43,538 nt of DNA. Source: Bacillota bacterium. GTDB taxonomy: Bacteria; Bacillota_I; Bacilli_A; RFN20; CAG-826. Positions 1-7,710 of the stretch are shown here, one piece after another. The notes beneath the pieces are model-generated. The model did no database searches, had not been told where the DNA came from, and worked only from the letters and a program-made list of their open reading frames with translations. The position numbers and the translations under genes are program-made. How positions within the stretch are numbered: position 1 is the first letter of the stretch; every line of letters starts with the position of its first letter. The stretch covers positions 1-43,538 of the forward strand of contig JAEWMX010000010.1 in the NCBI GenBank assembly GCA_023393065.1. Reading direction: 5' to 3'.

Positions 1-104
1 CATACCTAGCGTTATTTTTTCCGCTAGCGCAATCACTACTGGCATCACAGCCAGTGCGAGCATGGACTTTCCTCTGGAATAACCAGCAGTTATCGAGGTC
101 GGTG
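1..104 (-). ncRNA. rnpB: RNase P RNA, type B, 5' part (continues beyond the window edge)
   Basis: Read on the minus strand, the stretch GAGGAAAGUCCAUGCUCGCA followed by a GCCAGUAGUGAUUGCGCUAGCG-like continuation matches the universally conserved 5' region (P4 strand and CR-I) of Bacillus-type RNase P RNA. Upstream of it lies a small CUGG/CCAG hairpin, as in P3. The RNA is the catalytic subunit that trims tRNA 5' leaders. Only about the first 100 nt are present; the rest lies to the left of the window. The 5' end is approximate and sits directly after the gpsB stop codon. The gpsB-rnpB neighbourhood is the same as in Bacillus subtilis, which supports the call. Confidence 0.93.
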
Positions 105-467
105 CTATTTAATTTTAGATGGGTCAACGCCTAAACGATACAATTCTTTTTCCAAAGCGGCGATACGGCGTATGTATTCGACGTTTTGAATAGACACTTT
201 GCCCTCATCTTTAATATTTTCAAGCCGTTTGCGATACTTCGCGTTTTCAATTTCCAGCGATGAAATTTGATCGCGATGATTTTTGATGAGCGTTTCGAGT
301 TTTGCAATGTAGTCATCGCGTTCAAGAAGCACCTTTTCAAAAACGTTGTAATCGAGAGCGACCTGATCGAGGAATTTATCGACATCGAGAGGATCATAGC
401 CCTTGACGTTGACCGCAAAGGGTTTAGATAAGACGATTTTTGACGTTAGTTTTATCTTAAATTCCAC
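105..467 (-). CDS. gpsB: Cell division protein GpsB (DivIVA-like)
   Basis: A 120-residue protein. Its N-terminal DivIVA/GpsB membrane- and partner-binding domain (about residues 1-65) carries the typical VKGYDPLDVDKFLDQV stretch, followed by a coiled coil of about 50 residues. GpsB is a cytoplasmic adaptor that shuttles between septum and side wall and links penicillin-binding proteins to the divisome. The start is GTG at 467, chosen because AGAGGA lies 7 nt upstream. The gene directly precedes rnpB, as in Bacillus. It is expressed from a sigma-A promoter at 488-516 in the divergent gap. The short length and the position next to rnpB favour GpsB over full-length DivIVA. Confidence 0.9.
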   Translation of the reverse strand: MEFKIKLTSKIVLSKPFAVNVKGYDPLDVDKFLDQVALDYNVFEKVLLERDDYIAKLETLIKNHRDQISSLEIENAKYRKRLENIKDEGKVSIQNVEYIRRIAALEKELYRLGVDPSKIK

Positions 468-487
468 AATGTCTTCCTCTTTTTTTA

Positions 488-516
488 ATTATATTAAAGT
501 CGCTCCGTAATTACAA
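488..516 (-). promoter_or_regulatory. Sigma-A promoter of gpsB
   Basis: On the minus strand there is a TTGTAA -35 box (511-516), a 17-nt spacer and a perfect TATAAT -10 box (488-493). The predicted start near 481 gives a short leader containing the AGAGGA ribosome binding site. Confidence 0.75.
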
Positions 517-568
517 TTGAATTAAGCAAGAAATCTTCGTTTTTCCCCTATGCTTGTAGGCGGCGGAG

Positions 569-577
569 TGATATACT
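569..577 (+). promoter_or_regulatory. Extended -10 promoter of the exonuclease-recU pair
   Basis: TGATATACT is an extended -10 element (TGn plus TATACT at 572-577) with no clear -35 box. Transcription would begin near 584-585, only about 6 nt before the ATG at 591. No Shine-Dalgarno sequence is present, so the mRNA would be almost leaderless. Confidence 0.55.
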
Positions 578-590
578 ATTTGCGAATTAT

Positions 591-1316
591 ATGAACGAGT
601 TAAAAAAAGCCATTCGCGGACGCAAACATCTCGTCTTTCTCGATTTGGAAGGCACGCAGTTTTCTCATGAGATGATTGCCATCGGAGCTGTTCGCGTCGT
701 CTTGGCTAAAGATGGAACAATTCGCAAAACTTACCCCGGTTTCAAGCGCCTTGTCTTAGCCAAAAACAATATTGGCAAAGTTGTCATCCAGTTGACAGGA
801 ATCACCAACGAGATGATGAAGAGAGATGGCGTTACTTATCGGGTGGCGATGGAAGATCTCAAAAAATATGTCGGTCGTTCATTCTCTAAGTCGCTTTTTA
901 TTACCTTTGGCAACCACGATCTGAGAATCATCAGCCAATCTGTGAGCCATAATCTCGATGCTAATAAGATTGATGCCAAATTTATCAAGGAAAACTATCT
1001 TGACCTCGCGGCCTTCATTAGTAAGTTTGTGAAAGACGAAAAAGGCAATTCGCTCTCTCTTGATAATTCACTGAAAATTTTTAATATCGATTTTGATGGA
1101 ACCAAGCACGATCCTCTCGACGATGCGCGAAATTTGGCTCGCCTCTATGACGCGATGCACAAAAATCCCCATCTGCTCGCCCAAGAGTATAAAAAAGTGT
1201 TGGCGAAGAATAAAGCGCTTCCTTCTCCTCTTCCTAAGCTTATAAATAAACTGACGAACGGAGAATCGATTACTCCCGAAGAATACGAAGCGATGATTCA
1301 CGACTTCATTAGCTAA
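591..1316 (+). CDS. DEDDh-family 3'-5' exonuclease (DnaQ/ERI-1-like)
   Basis: A 241-residue protein with an RNase-T/DnaQ fold. Exo I motif is FLDLEGT (Asp and Glu near residues 18-20), Exo II is FGNHDLRII (Asp near 110), and Exo III is HDPLDDARNLARLY (His and Asp near 173-178). The His five residues before the last Asp puts it in the DEDDh class, which removes nucleotides from DNA or RNA 3' ends using two metal ions. It resembles stand-alone KapD/ERI-type exonucleases more than a polymerase-bound proofreader. It lies 1 nt before recU, so the two are probably co-expressed and may act together in recombination or repair. No Shine-Dalgarno is visible; see the extended -10 promoter. The exact substrate is unknown. 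Confidence 0.8.
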   Translation: MNELKKAIRGRKHLVFLDLEGTQFSHEMIAIGAVRVVLAKDGTIRKTYPGFKRLVLAKNNIGKVVIQLTGITNEMMKRDGVTYRVAMEDLKKYVGRSFSKSLFITFGNHDLRIISQSVSHNLDANKIDAKFIKENYLDLAAFISKFVKDEKGNSLSLDNSLKIFNIDFDGTKHDPLDDARNLARLYDAMHKNPHLLAQEYKKVLAKNKALPSPLPKLINKLTNGESITPEEYEAMIHDFIS

Positions 1317-1317
1317 T

Positions 1318-1899
1318 ATGATTAAATATCCTGACGGCTCAAGTCCTAAAGTAAACATTCAAAAAGTCGCCAAAGGGCGTCGTTTGCTTTCCAGCGCCAA
1401 CCGGGGCATGAACCTCGAGGAAGACATCAATATTTCGAATCAGTACTACATCGATAAGGAAATGGCCGTCATCACCAAAAGGCCCACTCCAATCAACGTC
1501 GTAAAAGTCGATTACTCTCACGGAGCCAAAATTACCGATGCGTATTTTGAAAGGCAATCGACGACGGACTACAACGGCGTTTATCGTGGAAAGTATCTTG
1601 ATTTCGAGGCAAAAAACACAAAGTTGCGCACTTCTTTCCCGCTTTCTAATATTACTAAACATCAAATTGATCATTTGCGCAAAGTGATAAAACATGGTGG
1701 AATTGCGTTTTTTATCATTCGTTTTGAAGCTTTGGATGAGACATTTCTCCTCGATGCCAGTTTCGTTATCGCTGCCTTTGCTGGAGAAAAAAGGAAATCA
1801 ATTCCCTATTCGGATATTAAATTAAATGGTTATTTAATAAAAAAAGGCTTTATCCCAAGACTTTTTTATTTAGAAGTTGTTGATTCAGTTTATTTTTGA
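1318..1899 (+). CDS. recU: Holliday junction resolvase RecU
   Basis: A 193-residue RecU family endonuclease that cuts four-way DNA junctions during recombination and chromosome segregation. The N-terminus (MIKYPDG) and the catalytic core TDYNGVYRGKYLDFEAK are hallmarks: the Asp in TDYNG and the Glu and Lys in DFEAK form the PD-(D/E)xK metal site. HQIDHL and the following GGIAFFIIRF strand are also typical. The ATG comes 1 nt after the exonuclease stop with no ribosome binding site of its own, so translational coupling is likely. In Bacillus recU is followed by ponA; here no ponA follows. The 3' end overlaps the convergent nth gene by 15 bp. Confidence 0.93.
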   Translation: MIKYPDGSSPKVNIQKVAKGRRLLSSANRGMNLEEDINISNQYYIDKEMAVITKRPTPINVVKVDYSHGAKITDAYFERQSTTDYNGVYRGKYLDFEAKNTKLRTSFPLSNITKHQIDHLRKVIKHGGIAFFIIRFEALDETFLLDASFVIAAFAGEKRKSIPYSDIKLNGYLIKKGFIPRLFYLEVVDSVYF

Positions 1900-2529
1900 A
1901 AAATAATTGCAAATTGCAGATAAATCGCACTCATTACACTTTGGATTGCGAGCGTGGCAAATCGCGCGTCCGAAGCTGATGATTTGGTGATTGGCTTTAA
2001 TGAGGTGTTCCGGTTTAATGAGCCGCCGCAATTTCGTTTCGACTTGATCAGGATGATCATTGCTTTTTGCCAAACCAATTCTTTTCGAAATTCGTTCTAC
2101 ATGCGTGTCGACCGCCATCGATGGTATTCCGAATAATTCAGCCTGAATAACATTTCGCGTTTTGTTGCCGACGCCCGGCAGACGAAGAAGACTCCGGCTA
2201 TCGGAGGGGACCTTTCCACCATGATTATCGACTAACATCGTAGCGATACCTTTGATGCTAATCGCCTTATTGTGATATAGACCAATGGCCCGAATTGCGT
2301 TTTCTATTTCTTCTAACGGGGCAGCCTTTAACTTTTCAAGACTATCGAATTTCGAAAAGAGAGTCGGTGTAACCAAATTGACGGCTTTATCGGTGGTTTG
2401 GGCGCTCAAAACGACTGCGATGGCAAGCTCATAATCTCTTTGGTAATTTAATTCGCAGCGGGCGTGAGGAAAATGCTCATCTAAGTATGCTTTAAAAATT
2501 ATTATTTTATCGCTATTTTTCATCGTCAT
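1885..2529 (-). CDS. nth: Endonuclease III (DNA glycosylase / AP lyase)
   Basis: A 214-residue HhH-GPD base-excision-repair enzyme that removes oxidised pyrimidines and nicks abasic sites. Visible signatures are the helix-hairpin-helix LPGVGNKTRNV with the catalytic Lys, the catalytic Asp in MAVDTHVERISKRIGL, and the C-terminal 4Fe-4S ligand set C-x6-C-x2-C-x5-C (CHARNPKCNECDLSAIC). The length is that of typical Nth. The start overlaps the end of dnaD by 17 nt with no ribosome binding site of its own, implying coupling; a second ATG lies two codons downstream. dnaD-nth is the Bacillus arrangement. The Fe-S cluster could be supplied by the SUF system at 22-27 kb. Confidence 0.94.
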   Translation of the reverse strand: MTMKNSDKIIIFKAYLDEHFPHARCELNYQRDYELAIAVVLSAQTTDKAVNLVTPTLFSKFDSLEKLKAAPLEEIENAIRAIGLYHNKAISIKGIATMLVDNHGGKVPSDSRSLLRLPGVGNKTRNVIQAELFGIPSMAVDTHVERISKRIGLAKSNDHPDQVETKLRRLIKPEHLIKANHQIISFGRAICHARNPKCNECDLSAICNYFSKIN

Positions 2530-3172
2530 CGACCCATTTGGTCTTGGCGATTTTTATCGTCTGTTCAATGTCTTTATTCCACTTTTCACTCACGGCGCTA
2601 TAACCTTCTTTTTCCATGTCATCGCGTGTCTGCCACTGAAGTAGTATTTTGTCGACCGAGCGAAGCGAACGCTTATTCTTGCTGATCGCCTCTTTAAGCG
2701 CATTGATGATCATCTCGTCGCTATATCCGAAATTTATCCATTCATTAATAATTGAAAATTCAAGGGGTGATAGGGTACGGCTCAATTCTTTTTCAAACAC
2801 CTCATAGATATTTTTTAATGAGGCATTGCGAGCTGCCGAAGAATTGATCTCTTGTTCTTTTGCTAAAGCATGTTGAAATTCTCGGTACAGTTTGGTGCGA
2901 AGAGGCTTCAAAGATGTCTTGATATTCTTATTTGTGGTTTCGTATTCGAGGAGATTGCGGGTAATTAAACGCACTAAAATCTTATCGATTACATCAGGTT
3001 TGAGAGTCATGCGAAGGCTGAGGAGATCAGCGGTAATAAATTTATTCTTTTGCTCAAGAAGATGGTCGATGACCAAAATGACAGACAGCTCGTTTTCATC
3101 GAGTCCTATTTTTTTATAATGCTCAATTAGGAGATAGCGGAAGTCGAGGGCTTCCATCGAGATGATATCCAT
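2513..3172 (-). CDS. dnaD: DnaD-type replication initiation/restart protein
   Basis: A 219-residue protein with the two-domain DnaD layout. The N-terminal winged-helix oligomerisation domain spans about residues 10-110. The C-terminal DnaD/DnaB2 domain spans about 125-200 and has LSPLEFSIINEWINFGYS, then NKRSLRSVDKILLQW, matching the YxxxIxxxW DNA-binding signature. DnaD helps load the replicative helicase at oriC and at stalled forks in low-GC Gram-positives. The ATG is preceded by GAGG at 7 nt, and an extended -10 promoter (3194-3202) lies just upstream. The gene is followed by nth as in Bacillus. Confidence 0.9.
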   Translation of the reverse strand: MDIISMEALDFRYLLIEHYKKIGLDENELSVILVIDHLLEQKNKFITADLLSLRMTLKPDVIDKILVRLITRNLLEYETTNKNIKTSLKPLRTKLYREFQHALAKEQEINSSAARNASLKNIYEVFEKELSRTLSPLEFSIINEWINFGYSDEMIINALKEAISKNKRSLRSVDKILLQWQTRDDMEKEGYSAVSEKWNKDIEQTIKIAKTKWVDDDEK

Positions 3173-3193
3173 ATCGTTCCTCTACGTAAAATT

Positions 3194-3213
3194 ATCATAC
3201 CACGCTTAGCGTG
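3194..3213 (-). promoter_or_regulatory. Extended -10 promoter of dnaD-nth with adjoining palindrome
   Basis: On the minus strand TGGTATGAT is an extended -10 box (3194-3202). It abuts and partly overlaps a perfect 6-1-6 inverted repeat, CACGCTTAGCGTG (3201-3213). The palindrome lies where a repressor would block polymerase, but it could equally be a weak hairpin at the end of the upstream cca-like gene. Confidence 0.45.
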
Positions 3214-3229
3214 CTTTACGACATCACTT

Positions 3230-3829
3230 TCATTTGTTTTGTTCTTCTCGAACCTTGTCGGGGTTTAATTTTGCAAGAAGGTGACGATGCTTTTCGATAG
3301 CGGCTCGCGTTTTTTCTTCAATGATAAAGCCGAGCTTTTTCGCAAAGCGTTCGGCCCTCAGTATGCGCAAAGGATCTTCGATGACGCGCTTTTCCGGTTC
3401 GCCGATAAAGCGAATGATGCCATCTTTTAAATCACTCAAACCATCTGCATAGTCAATTACGTTAAATAACTTATCGATATAGATGGCATTAATGGTGAAA
3501 TCCCGCCTGACATAATCAAGTTTTAAGTCGCGGACATAATGTATGTTTTTCGGATGGCGAAAGTCGATGTATTCGCCTTCTTGCCGCAGAGTGACAATAT
3601 CGATTTTTTGATGGTGGTAAACGACGCGAACGGTTCCATATTTTTCAAAGGTATAATCAGCTTGATCAAGAAAGGCTTTCATCTCAAAAGGAGTAGCGTC
3701 GGTAACAAAGTCATAATCTAAAACTTCGCGGCCGAGGAGAAAGTCGCGAGAAGTACCACCGACCATATAAAGAGCATAACCATGCTTTTCAAAAAGTTTT
3801 GCTAGATTGACAAAAATCGTTTTATCCAT
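3230..3829 (-). CDS. cca: CCA-adding enzyme / poly(A) polymerase-type nucleotidyltransferase, head domain only
   Basis: A class II nucleotidyltransferase: VGGTSRDFLLG (nucleotide binding), DYDFVTDA (metal-binding DxD), YVRRDFTINAIY, and EDPLRILRAERFA in the neck region. The family repairs or builds the tRNA 3' CCA end. The protein stops at LNPDKVREEQNK, just after the neck, so the body and tail domains are missing (about 199 residues against roughly 380-450 in full-length Cca). The stop is followed by 57 bp and then dnaD, with no leftover coding sequence, so this is not a recent frameshift. The ATG at 3829 is preferred; an in-frame TTG at 3856 lies in the T-run of the upstream terminator. TACAAT (3836-3841) 6 nt before the ATG suggests a leaderless start. 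Confidence 0.8.
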   Translation of the reverse strand: MDKTIFVNLAKLFEKHGYALYMVGGTSRDFLLGREVLDYDFVTDATPFEMKAFLDQADYTFEKYGTVRVVYHHQKIDIVTLRQEGEYIDFRHPKNIHYVRDLKLDYVRRDFTINAIYIDKLFNVIDYADGLSDLKDGIIRFIGEPEKRVIEDPLRILRAERFAKKLGFIIEEKTRAAIEKHRHLLAKLNPDKVREEQNK

Positions 3830-3856
3830 AGATAAATTGTATATGTTTGGCGCCAA

Positions 3857-3884
3857 TAAAAAAAGGTCGGCTTAGCCAACCTTT
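3857..3884 (-). terminator. Rho-independent terminator of hup
   Basis: The stem AAAGGTtGGC/GCCgACCTTT (one mismatch, 3-nt loop, 3862-3884 as the plus-strand footprint) is followed on the minus strand by a run of T. It separates hup from the cca-like gene. Confidence 0.85.
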
Positions 3885-3900
3885 AGTTAATCAAGAATGT

Positions 3901-4173
3901 CTAATTAACCTTCTCTTTTAATGATTTCGAAGGTTTGAAGGAAACGGTATGGCTTGCCGGAATTTGAATCTTCTTTCCGGAAGTTGGATTCGTGCCGGTG
4001 CGAGCGGCGCGCTTTTTGTTTTCAAAGACGCCGAAACCAGATAGTTTAACGGGTTCTTTTTTCACGAGGGCTTTTTCGACGAGCTTTAATAAAGCTTCAA
4101 CGGCATCCTCGGCTTGGCGTTTGGATAGATCGGCCTCTTCGGCGACAGCTAAAATTAAATCGGCTTTGTTCAT
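3901..4173 (-). CDS. hup: HU-type DNA-binding protein
   Basis: A 90-residue HU/IHF family protein, the standard length. It starts MNKADLILAVAEEADLSKRQAE, and has the turn LSGFGVFENKKRAARTGTNP and the DNA-intercalating beta-arm with the NP(T)SGKKIQIPAS motif. It is a homodimeric nucleoid-compacting protein. A strong ribosome binding site (AAAGGAG, 7 nt from the ATG) and its own terminator fit a highly expressed single-gene unit. A possible promoter on the minus strand is TTGATA (4224-4229) with an extended -10 TGTGATAAT (4203-4211); its 15-nt spacer is short. Confidence 0.95.
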   Translation of the reverse strand: MNKADLILAVAEEADLSKRQAEDAVEALLKLVEKALVKKEPVKLSGFGVFENKKRAARTGTNPTSGKKIQIPASHTVSFKPSKSLKEKVN

Positions 4174-4202
4174 AAAATTTCTCCTTTGTATTCTGACTAA
4201 AA

Positions 4203-4229
4203 ATTATCACAGCATAAATGAATTATCAA
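4203..4229 (-). promoter_or_regulatory. Probable promoter of hup
   Basis: TTGATA (4224-4229), a 15-nt spacer and GATAAT (4203-4208) preceded by TGT as an extended -10 on the minus strand. The spacer is shorter than the usual 17 nt, so the assignment leans on the extended -10. Confidence 0.45.
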
Positions 4230-4241
4230 GATTATTGCCAT

Positions 4242-5243
4242 CTAATCTTCTTTTTTTAATGGGCGGCTCATCAGATCGACAATTACCTCAGACGGTTTAG
4301 CGTCTTCGAAGAGGACTTTGTAAATGGCTTCGACGATCGGGAGCGAGAGGTTAATTGATTTGGCTAATTCATGAATCACTTTGGTCGTCCTAACCCCTTC
4401 GACAGTTTTTATGTTTTCAGCATTAAAACGCCGGCTTGAATTATCGCTTCCTATCATAAAACCGGCTTGGTAATTGCGAGAGTGTTTCGATCCGCACGTA
4501 ACGACTAAATCACCAATTCCCGTCAGGCCGAGATATGTTTTCAAACGCGCGTTAAAATGTTTACCTAATTTGACCATTTCATTCAAACCGCGTGTCATAA
4601 GAGCGGCCTTCGCATTATCGCCAAGTCCTAAACCATCAATTATGCCGGCGGCGATGGCAATGCAATTTTTCATCGCTGTCGCATACTCCGCGCCGATTTC
4701 ATCCTTAAGGATGTAAACGCGAAAATAACTATTGGAAAAAAGTTGCTGAACGAGAATCGAAAGCTTTTTATCCTTGGATACCGAAGTGATCAAAGTGAGA
4801 TGGCGCAATATCACTTCTTCCGCATGCGATGGGCCTAAGAGCGAAACGACGCCGAGTAATTTGTCATGTGGAACGACCTGGCGAATGACTGCCGACATGC
4901 GCTGTCGCGTGACGGGATCAAAGCCTTTTGCGGTATTGACAAAGATCATCTTTTTATTAATAAAGGGAATTAATTTTTCAAGAACCTCTGAAACCGCTCC
5001 GGTCGGAACACTCAATAAAATTAAATCGACACCTTGGGTTATCTCCGATATTTGATTTGTCGCAATAATCTTTGGCGAAAGGAGGATATCACTGCCAAAA
5101 TAAAACGAATTTCGATGATTAAGATTGATATCATCGATTTGATTTTGCTCGCGACCATAAAGTATGACTTCGTGACCATTATCCGTTAAAACTTGGGCGA
5201 GAGCCGTCGCCCATGTACCCGTCCCAGCGATTCCAATGCGCAT
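4242..5243 (-). CDS. gpsA: Glycerol-3-phosphate dehydrogenase [NAD(P)+]
   Basis: A 333-residue GpsA that reduces dihydroxyacetone phosphate to sn-glycerol-3-phosphate, the backbone precursor of phospholipids. The N-terminal Rossmann motif is GIAGTGTWATALA. The catalytic Lys lies in AEYATAMKNCIAIAAG, followed by the substrate loop GLGDNAKAALMTRGLNEM and the GLTGIGDLVVTC signature. The length is normal. The start lies 1 nt after the der stop, so der and gpsA are translated together; B. subtilis also has gpsA next to der. The gene is the last in the cmk-der-gpsA run and precedes hup. Confidence 0.95.
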   Translation of the reverse strand: MRIGIAGTGTWATALAQVLTDNGHEVILYGREQNQIDDINLNHRNSFYFGSDILLSPKIIATNQISEITQGVDLILLSVPTGAVSEVLEKLIPFINKKMIFVNTAKGFDPVTRQRMSAVIRQVVPHDKLLGVVSLLGPSHAEEVILRHLTLITSVSKDKKLSILVQQLFSNSYFRVYILKDEIGAEYATAMKNCIAIAAGIIDGLGLGDNAKAALMTRGLNEMVKLGKHFNARLKTYLGLTGIGDLVVTCGSKHSRNYQAGFMIGSDNSSRRFNAENIKTVEGVRTTKVIHELAKSINLSLPIVEAIYKVLFEDAKPSEVIVDLMSRPLKKED

Positions 5244-5244
5244 C

Positions 5245-6555
5245 TTATTTTCGCTCCCTCAAGACCATCTTAATCGGAGTGCCATCAAACGAAAATGATT
5301 CGCGAAGGCGATTCTCGAGATATCGCAAATAGGAAAAATGAGCATATTTCGGACGATTCACAAAAAGGACAAAAGTTGGAGGTCGGACATCGACTTGATT
5401 AGCGAAATATATTTTTAGCCTCCCGCCCTCAAATAAGGGCGCGGGATTCATAATTTGCGCATCTTGAATAACATCATTTAGCACGCTTGTTTGAATGCGG
5501 CGACCATAGGCCTCATAAACCGTGTCTAGTGCTTGAAAGACAGTATCGATTCGACTTTTATCTTTAGCTGACACAAAAATAATCGGAGCGTATTCCAAGA
5601 ATTTGAATTCCTTTCGAATCTTTTTTGTAAAATCGCTCATCGCCGTCTGCGAGCGAGGAATCAAATCCCATTTGTTGATGACGATAATGATGGCTTTATT
5701 TAAGTCGACAGCATAGCCAACGACATGTTTATCTTGTTCGGTAATTCCTTGATCGGCGTCGATAATCAACATGACGATTTCAGATCTCTCTATCGCTGAA
5801 AGGGCTCGAAGAGCCGCATATTTATCGATGGCCTCATAAATCTTGCCGCGCTTTTTTAACCCCGCCGTATCAATTACAACATATTGCTTTCCATCGCGAT
5901 TAAACTTCGTATCAATCGCATCTCTTGTCGTGCCTTCAATCTCAGATACAATAACGCGATTTTGTCCCAAAATCGCATTAGATAGCGAAGATTTGCCGAC
6001 ATTTGGCCGACCGATGATTGAAAAAACGATTTCGTTTTCAGCATGTTTTTCAGCTTCGTAAACCGGCAGATATGTGACTATGCGATCAAGCAAGTCACCA
6101 ACTCCGATTCCGTGCGCGCCGCTGATGGGAAGAGGATCACCAAGGCCTAATGTCGCAAATTCATAAATATCGGCAATTTTGCTTATATCATCAATCTTAT
6201 TCACAGCGAGAATAACCGGCTTCTTTGATCGGAATAAGATTTTAGCAATTTCTTGATCATCGTTTGTCACCCCAACTTGCCCGTCGACGATGTAGACGAT
6301 AACATCGGCTTCATCGATTGCCATTTCGGCTTGCGCGCGAATCTGCTCTTGAAAAGGTCGATTGGCAATCTCAATGCCTCCAGTATCAATAACGCGAAAC
6401 TCTTTGGTTAGCCATGATGCGTTGGCATAGAGACGATCGCGGGTGACCCCGGGTTCGTTGTCAATAATTGAACGGCGTGTACCGATGATACGATTAAAAA
6501 TTGTCGATTTCCCGACATTGGGACTACCGATGATGGCGACGACTCCAAGAGGCAT
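5245..6555 (-). CDS. der: Ribosome assembly GTPase Der (EngA)
   Basis: A 436-residue tandem GTPase needed for 50S subunit maturation. The first G domain has GSPNVGKSTIFNRI and the G3 motif DTGG; the second has GRPNVGKSSLSNAI, DTAG and NKWD. A KH-like C-terminal domain covers about the last 80 residues and ends in a basic tail. The ATG at 6555 is chosen because GGAGAGG lies 9 nt upstream; a TTG six codons earlier overlaps the end of cmk and is unlikely. The chosen start gives 436 residues, the same length as B. subtilis Der. The gene begins 4 nt after cmk. Confidence 0.95.
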   Translation of the reverse strand: MPLGVVAIIGSPNVGKSTIFNRIIGTRRSIIDNEPGVTRDRLYANASWLTKEFRVIDTGGIEIANRPFQEQIRAQAEMAIDEADVIVYIVDGQVGVTNDDQEIAKILFRSKKPVILAVNKIDDISKIADIYEFATLGLGDPLPISGAHGIGVGDLLDRIVTYLPVYEAEKHAENEIVFSIIGRPNVGKSSLSNAILGQNRVIVSEIEGTTRDAIDTKFNRDGKQYVVIDTAGLKKRGKIYEAIDKYAALRALSAIERSEIVMLIIDADQGITEQDKHVVGYAVDLNKAIIIVINKWDLIPRSQTAMSDFTKKIRKEFKFLEYAPIIFVSAKDKSRIDTVFQALDTVYEAYGRRIQTSVLNDVIQDAQIMNPAPLFEGGRLKIYFANQVDVRPPTFVLFVNRPKYAHFSYLRYLENRLRESFSFDGTPIKMVLRERK

Positions 6556-6559
6556 ACGG

Positions 6560-7228
6560 CTACACCTCTCCAATTTTTCGTTTGATGATATTCAAAACCG
6601 CTTCGACGGCTTCCTCGATGCTTAAAAAGGACGTATCGAGAAGCACGGAATCAGCAGCCGGCTTCAGTGGTGCAAAGTCGCGGTGAGAATCGATGTAGTC
6701 GCGACGCCTAACATCTTCTTCGACTTCGGCAAGGGTGCAGTTTATTCCTTTGGAAAGATTTTCTTCATAGCGTCTAACAGCGCGTGTTGGAACATCAGCA
6801 ATTTGAAAAATTTTGACATCAGCATTTGGCAAAACATAAGTGCCGATATCGCGCCCATCCATGACGACCGATCGGCGTTGAGCCATCTTTCTTTGAAGTT
6901 CAACAAGAGCTAGACGAATATCTTTATAGGAGGCGATATATGATACATTGGCGGACACTTGGGGTTCGCGAATTACTTTGCTAACATCCTCGCCGCAACA
7001 GATGACCCGCCCATCATTAAGCAGCTCAATATCAACCTCGGGAACGAGAGAAGTGCTCGCTGCTTCGTCTTTTGGATCAAGGCCTTTTTTCATGACGTAA
7101 TATGTAAAAGCGCGATACATCGCGCCGGTATCGATATAGGTATAACCAAGAGCCTGAGCTACTTTTTTAGCAACGGTTGATTTGCCGGCCGCGGCTGGGC
7201 CATCGATGGCAATGGTGATTTTTTTCAT
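6560..7228 (-). CDS. cmk: Cytidylate kinase
   Basis: A 222-residue CMP/dCMP kinase that makes CDP/dCDP from CMP/dCMP and ATP. The P-loop is AIDGPAAAGKSTVAKKVA. It is followed by YIDTGAMYRAFTYY, the CMP-binding stretch MDGRDIGTYVLPNADVKIFQ and the basic lid region RRYEENLSKG. The length matches bacterial Cmk. It is the second gene of a minus-strand unit that starts with the small membrane protein at 7240-7584 and runs into der and gpsA. Confidence 0.95.
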   Translation of the reverse strand: MKKITIAIDGPAAAGKSTVAKKVAQALGYTYIDTGAMYRAFTYYVMKKGLDPKDEAASTSLVPEVDIELLNDGRVICCGEDVSKVIREPQVSANVSYIASYKDIRLALVELQRKMAQRRSVVMDGRDIGTYVLPNADVKIFQIADVPTRAVRRYEENLSKGINCTLAEVEEDVRRRDYIDSHRDFAPLKPAADSVLLDTSFLSIEEAVEAVLNIIKRKIGEV

Positions 7229-7239
7229 GGCGGTCTCCT

Positions 7240-7584
7240 TTACTTAAACGCTAAAATGCCGATGATAACTAAACCGATAACAAGCAAGATGAGAATCGAG
7301 ATAAGCACAATTGTCTGAATGAGCTCTTTTCGCTTTTGCTTTGTGATTGGCGATAGGGGTTTTTGTTCATCATCTTCTGAGGCGCTAATGCCATCCATGA
7401 CTTCATCGATGCCAAATTCAATTGTCGAGCGTGCGCTCTTGGCGTCGCTTTCTTGGGTCTTCTTGGTCTGGGCGATAGCATAGCAGGCTGATTTTTGCTC
7501 AGTCGAAAAATCATTTTCATCTGGCATGCGAGAGATTTCTTCGCGCAGCTTCTGGAATTTTTCGACGCGAGTGATGGCTTTCAA
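7240..7584 (-). CDS. Small single-pass membrane protein of unknown function
   Basis: A 114-residue protein that I do not recognise. The first about 85 residues are hydrophilic and charged (acidic stretch ASEDDEQK near 70). They are followed by a basic patch (KQKRKELIQ) and one hydrophobic segment of about 23 residues at the very C-terminus, ending in LAFK. The topology suggests a tail-anchored protein with its N-terminus in the cytoplasm. The start is TTG at 7584, with AGGA 7 nt upstream. It is the first gene before cmk, der and gpsA, 11 nt from cmk, so it is probably co-transcribed. It has no visible catalytic motif and could be a division or envelope accessory protein. Confidence 0.6.
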   Translation of the reverse strand: MKAITRVEKFQKLREEISRMPDENDFSTEQKSACYAIAQTKKTQESDAKSARSTIEFGIDEVMDGISASEDDEQKPLSPITKQKRKELIQTIVLISILILLVIGLVIIGILAFK

Positions 7585-7653
7585 TGGTCAGTCCTACTTA
7601 CTGATATATTCTAATATAAATTAGAAATCATTTATAGAGTAATTTGATAAACC

Positions 7654-7682
7654 TTGCATCAACTATTGTTTAATATTATAAT
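7654..7682 (+). promoter_or_regulatory. Sigma-A promoter of the ferredoxin gene
   Basis: TTGCAT (7654-7659), exactly 17 nt spacer, then a perfect TATAAT (7677-7682). Predicted start near 7689, before the GGAGG at 7693. Confidence 0.8.
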
Positions 7683-7710
7683 TTCGGTTGTTGGAGGACA
7701 CTATAAAAAT

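Noticed and set aside
6556..6573. An earlier TTG start for der.
   Set aside because: The ATG at 6555 has a good ribosome binding site and gives the usual 436 residues.
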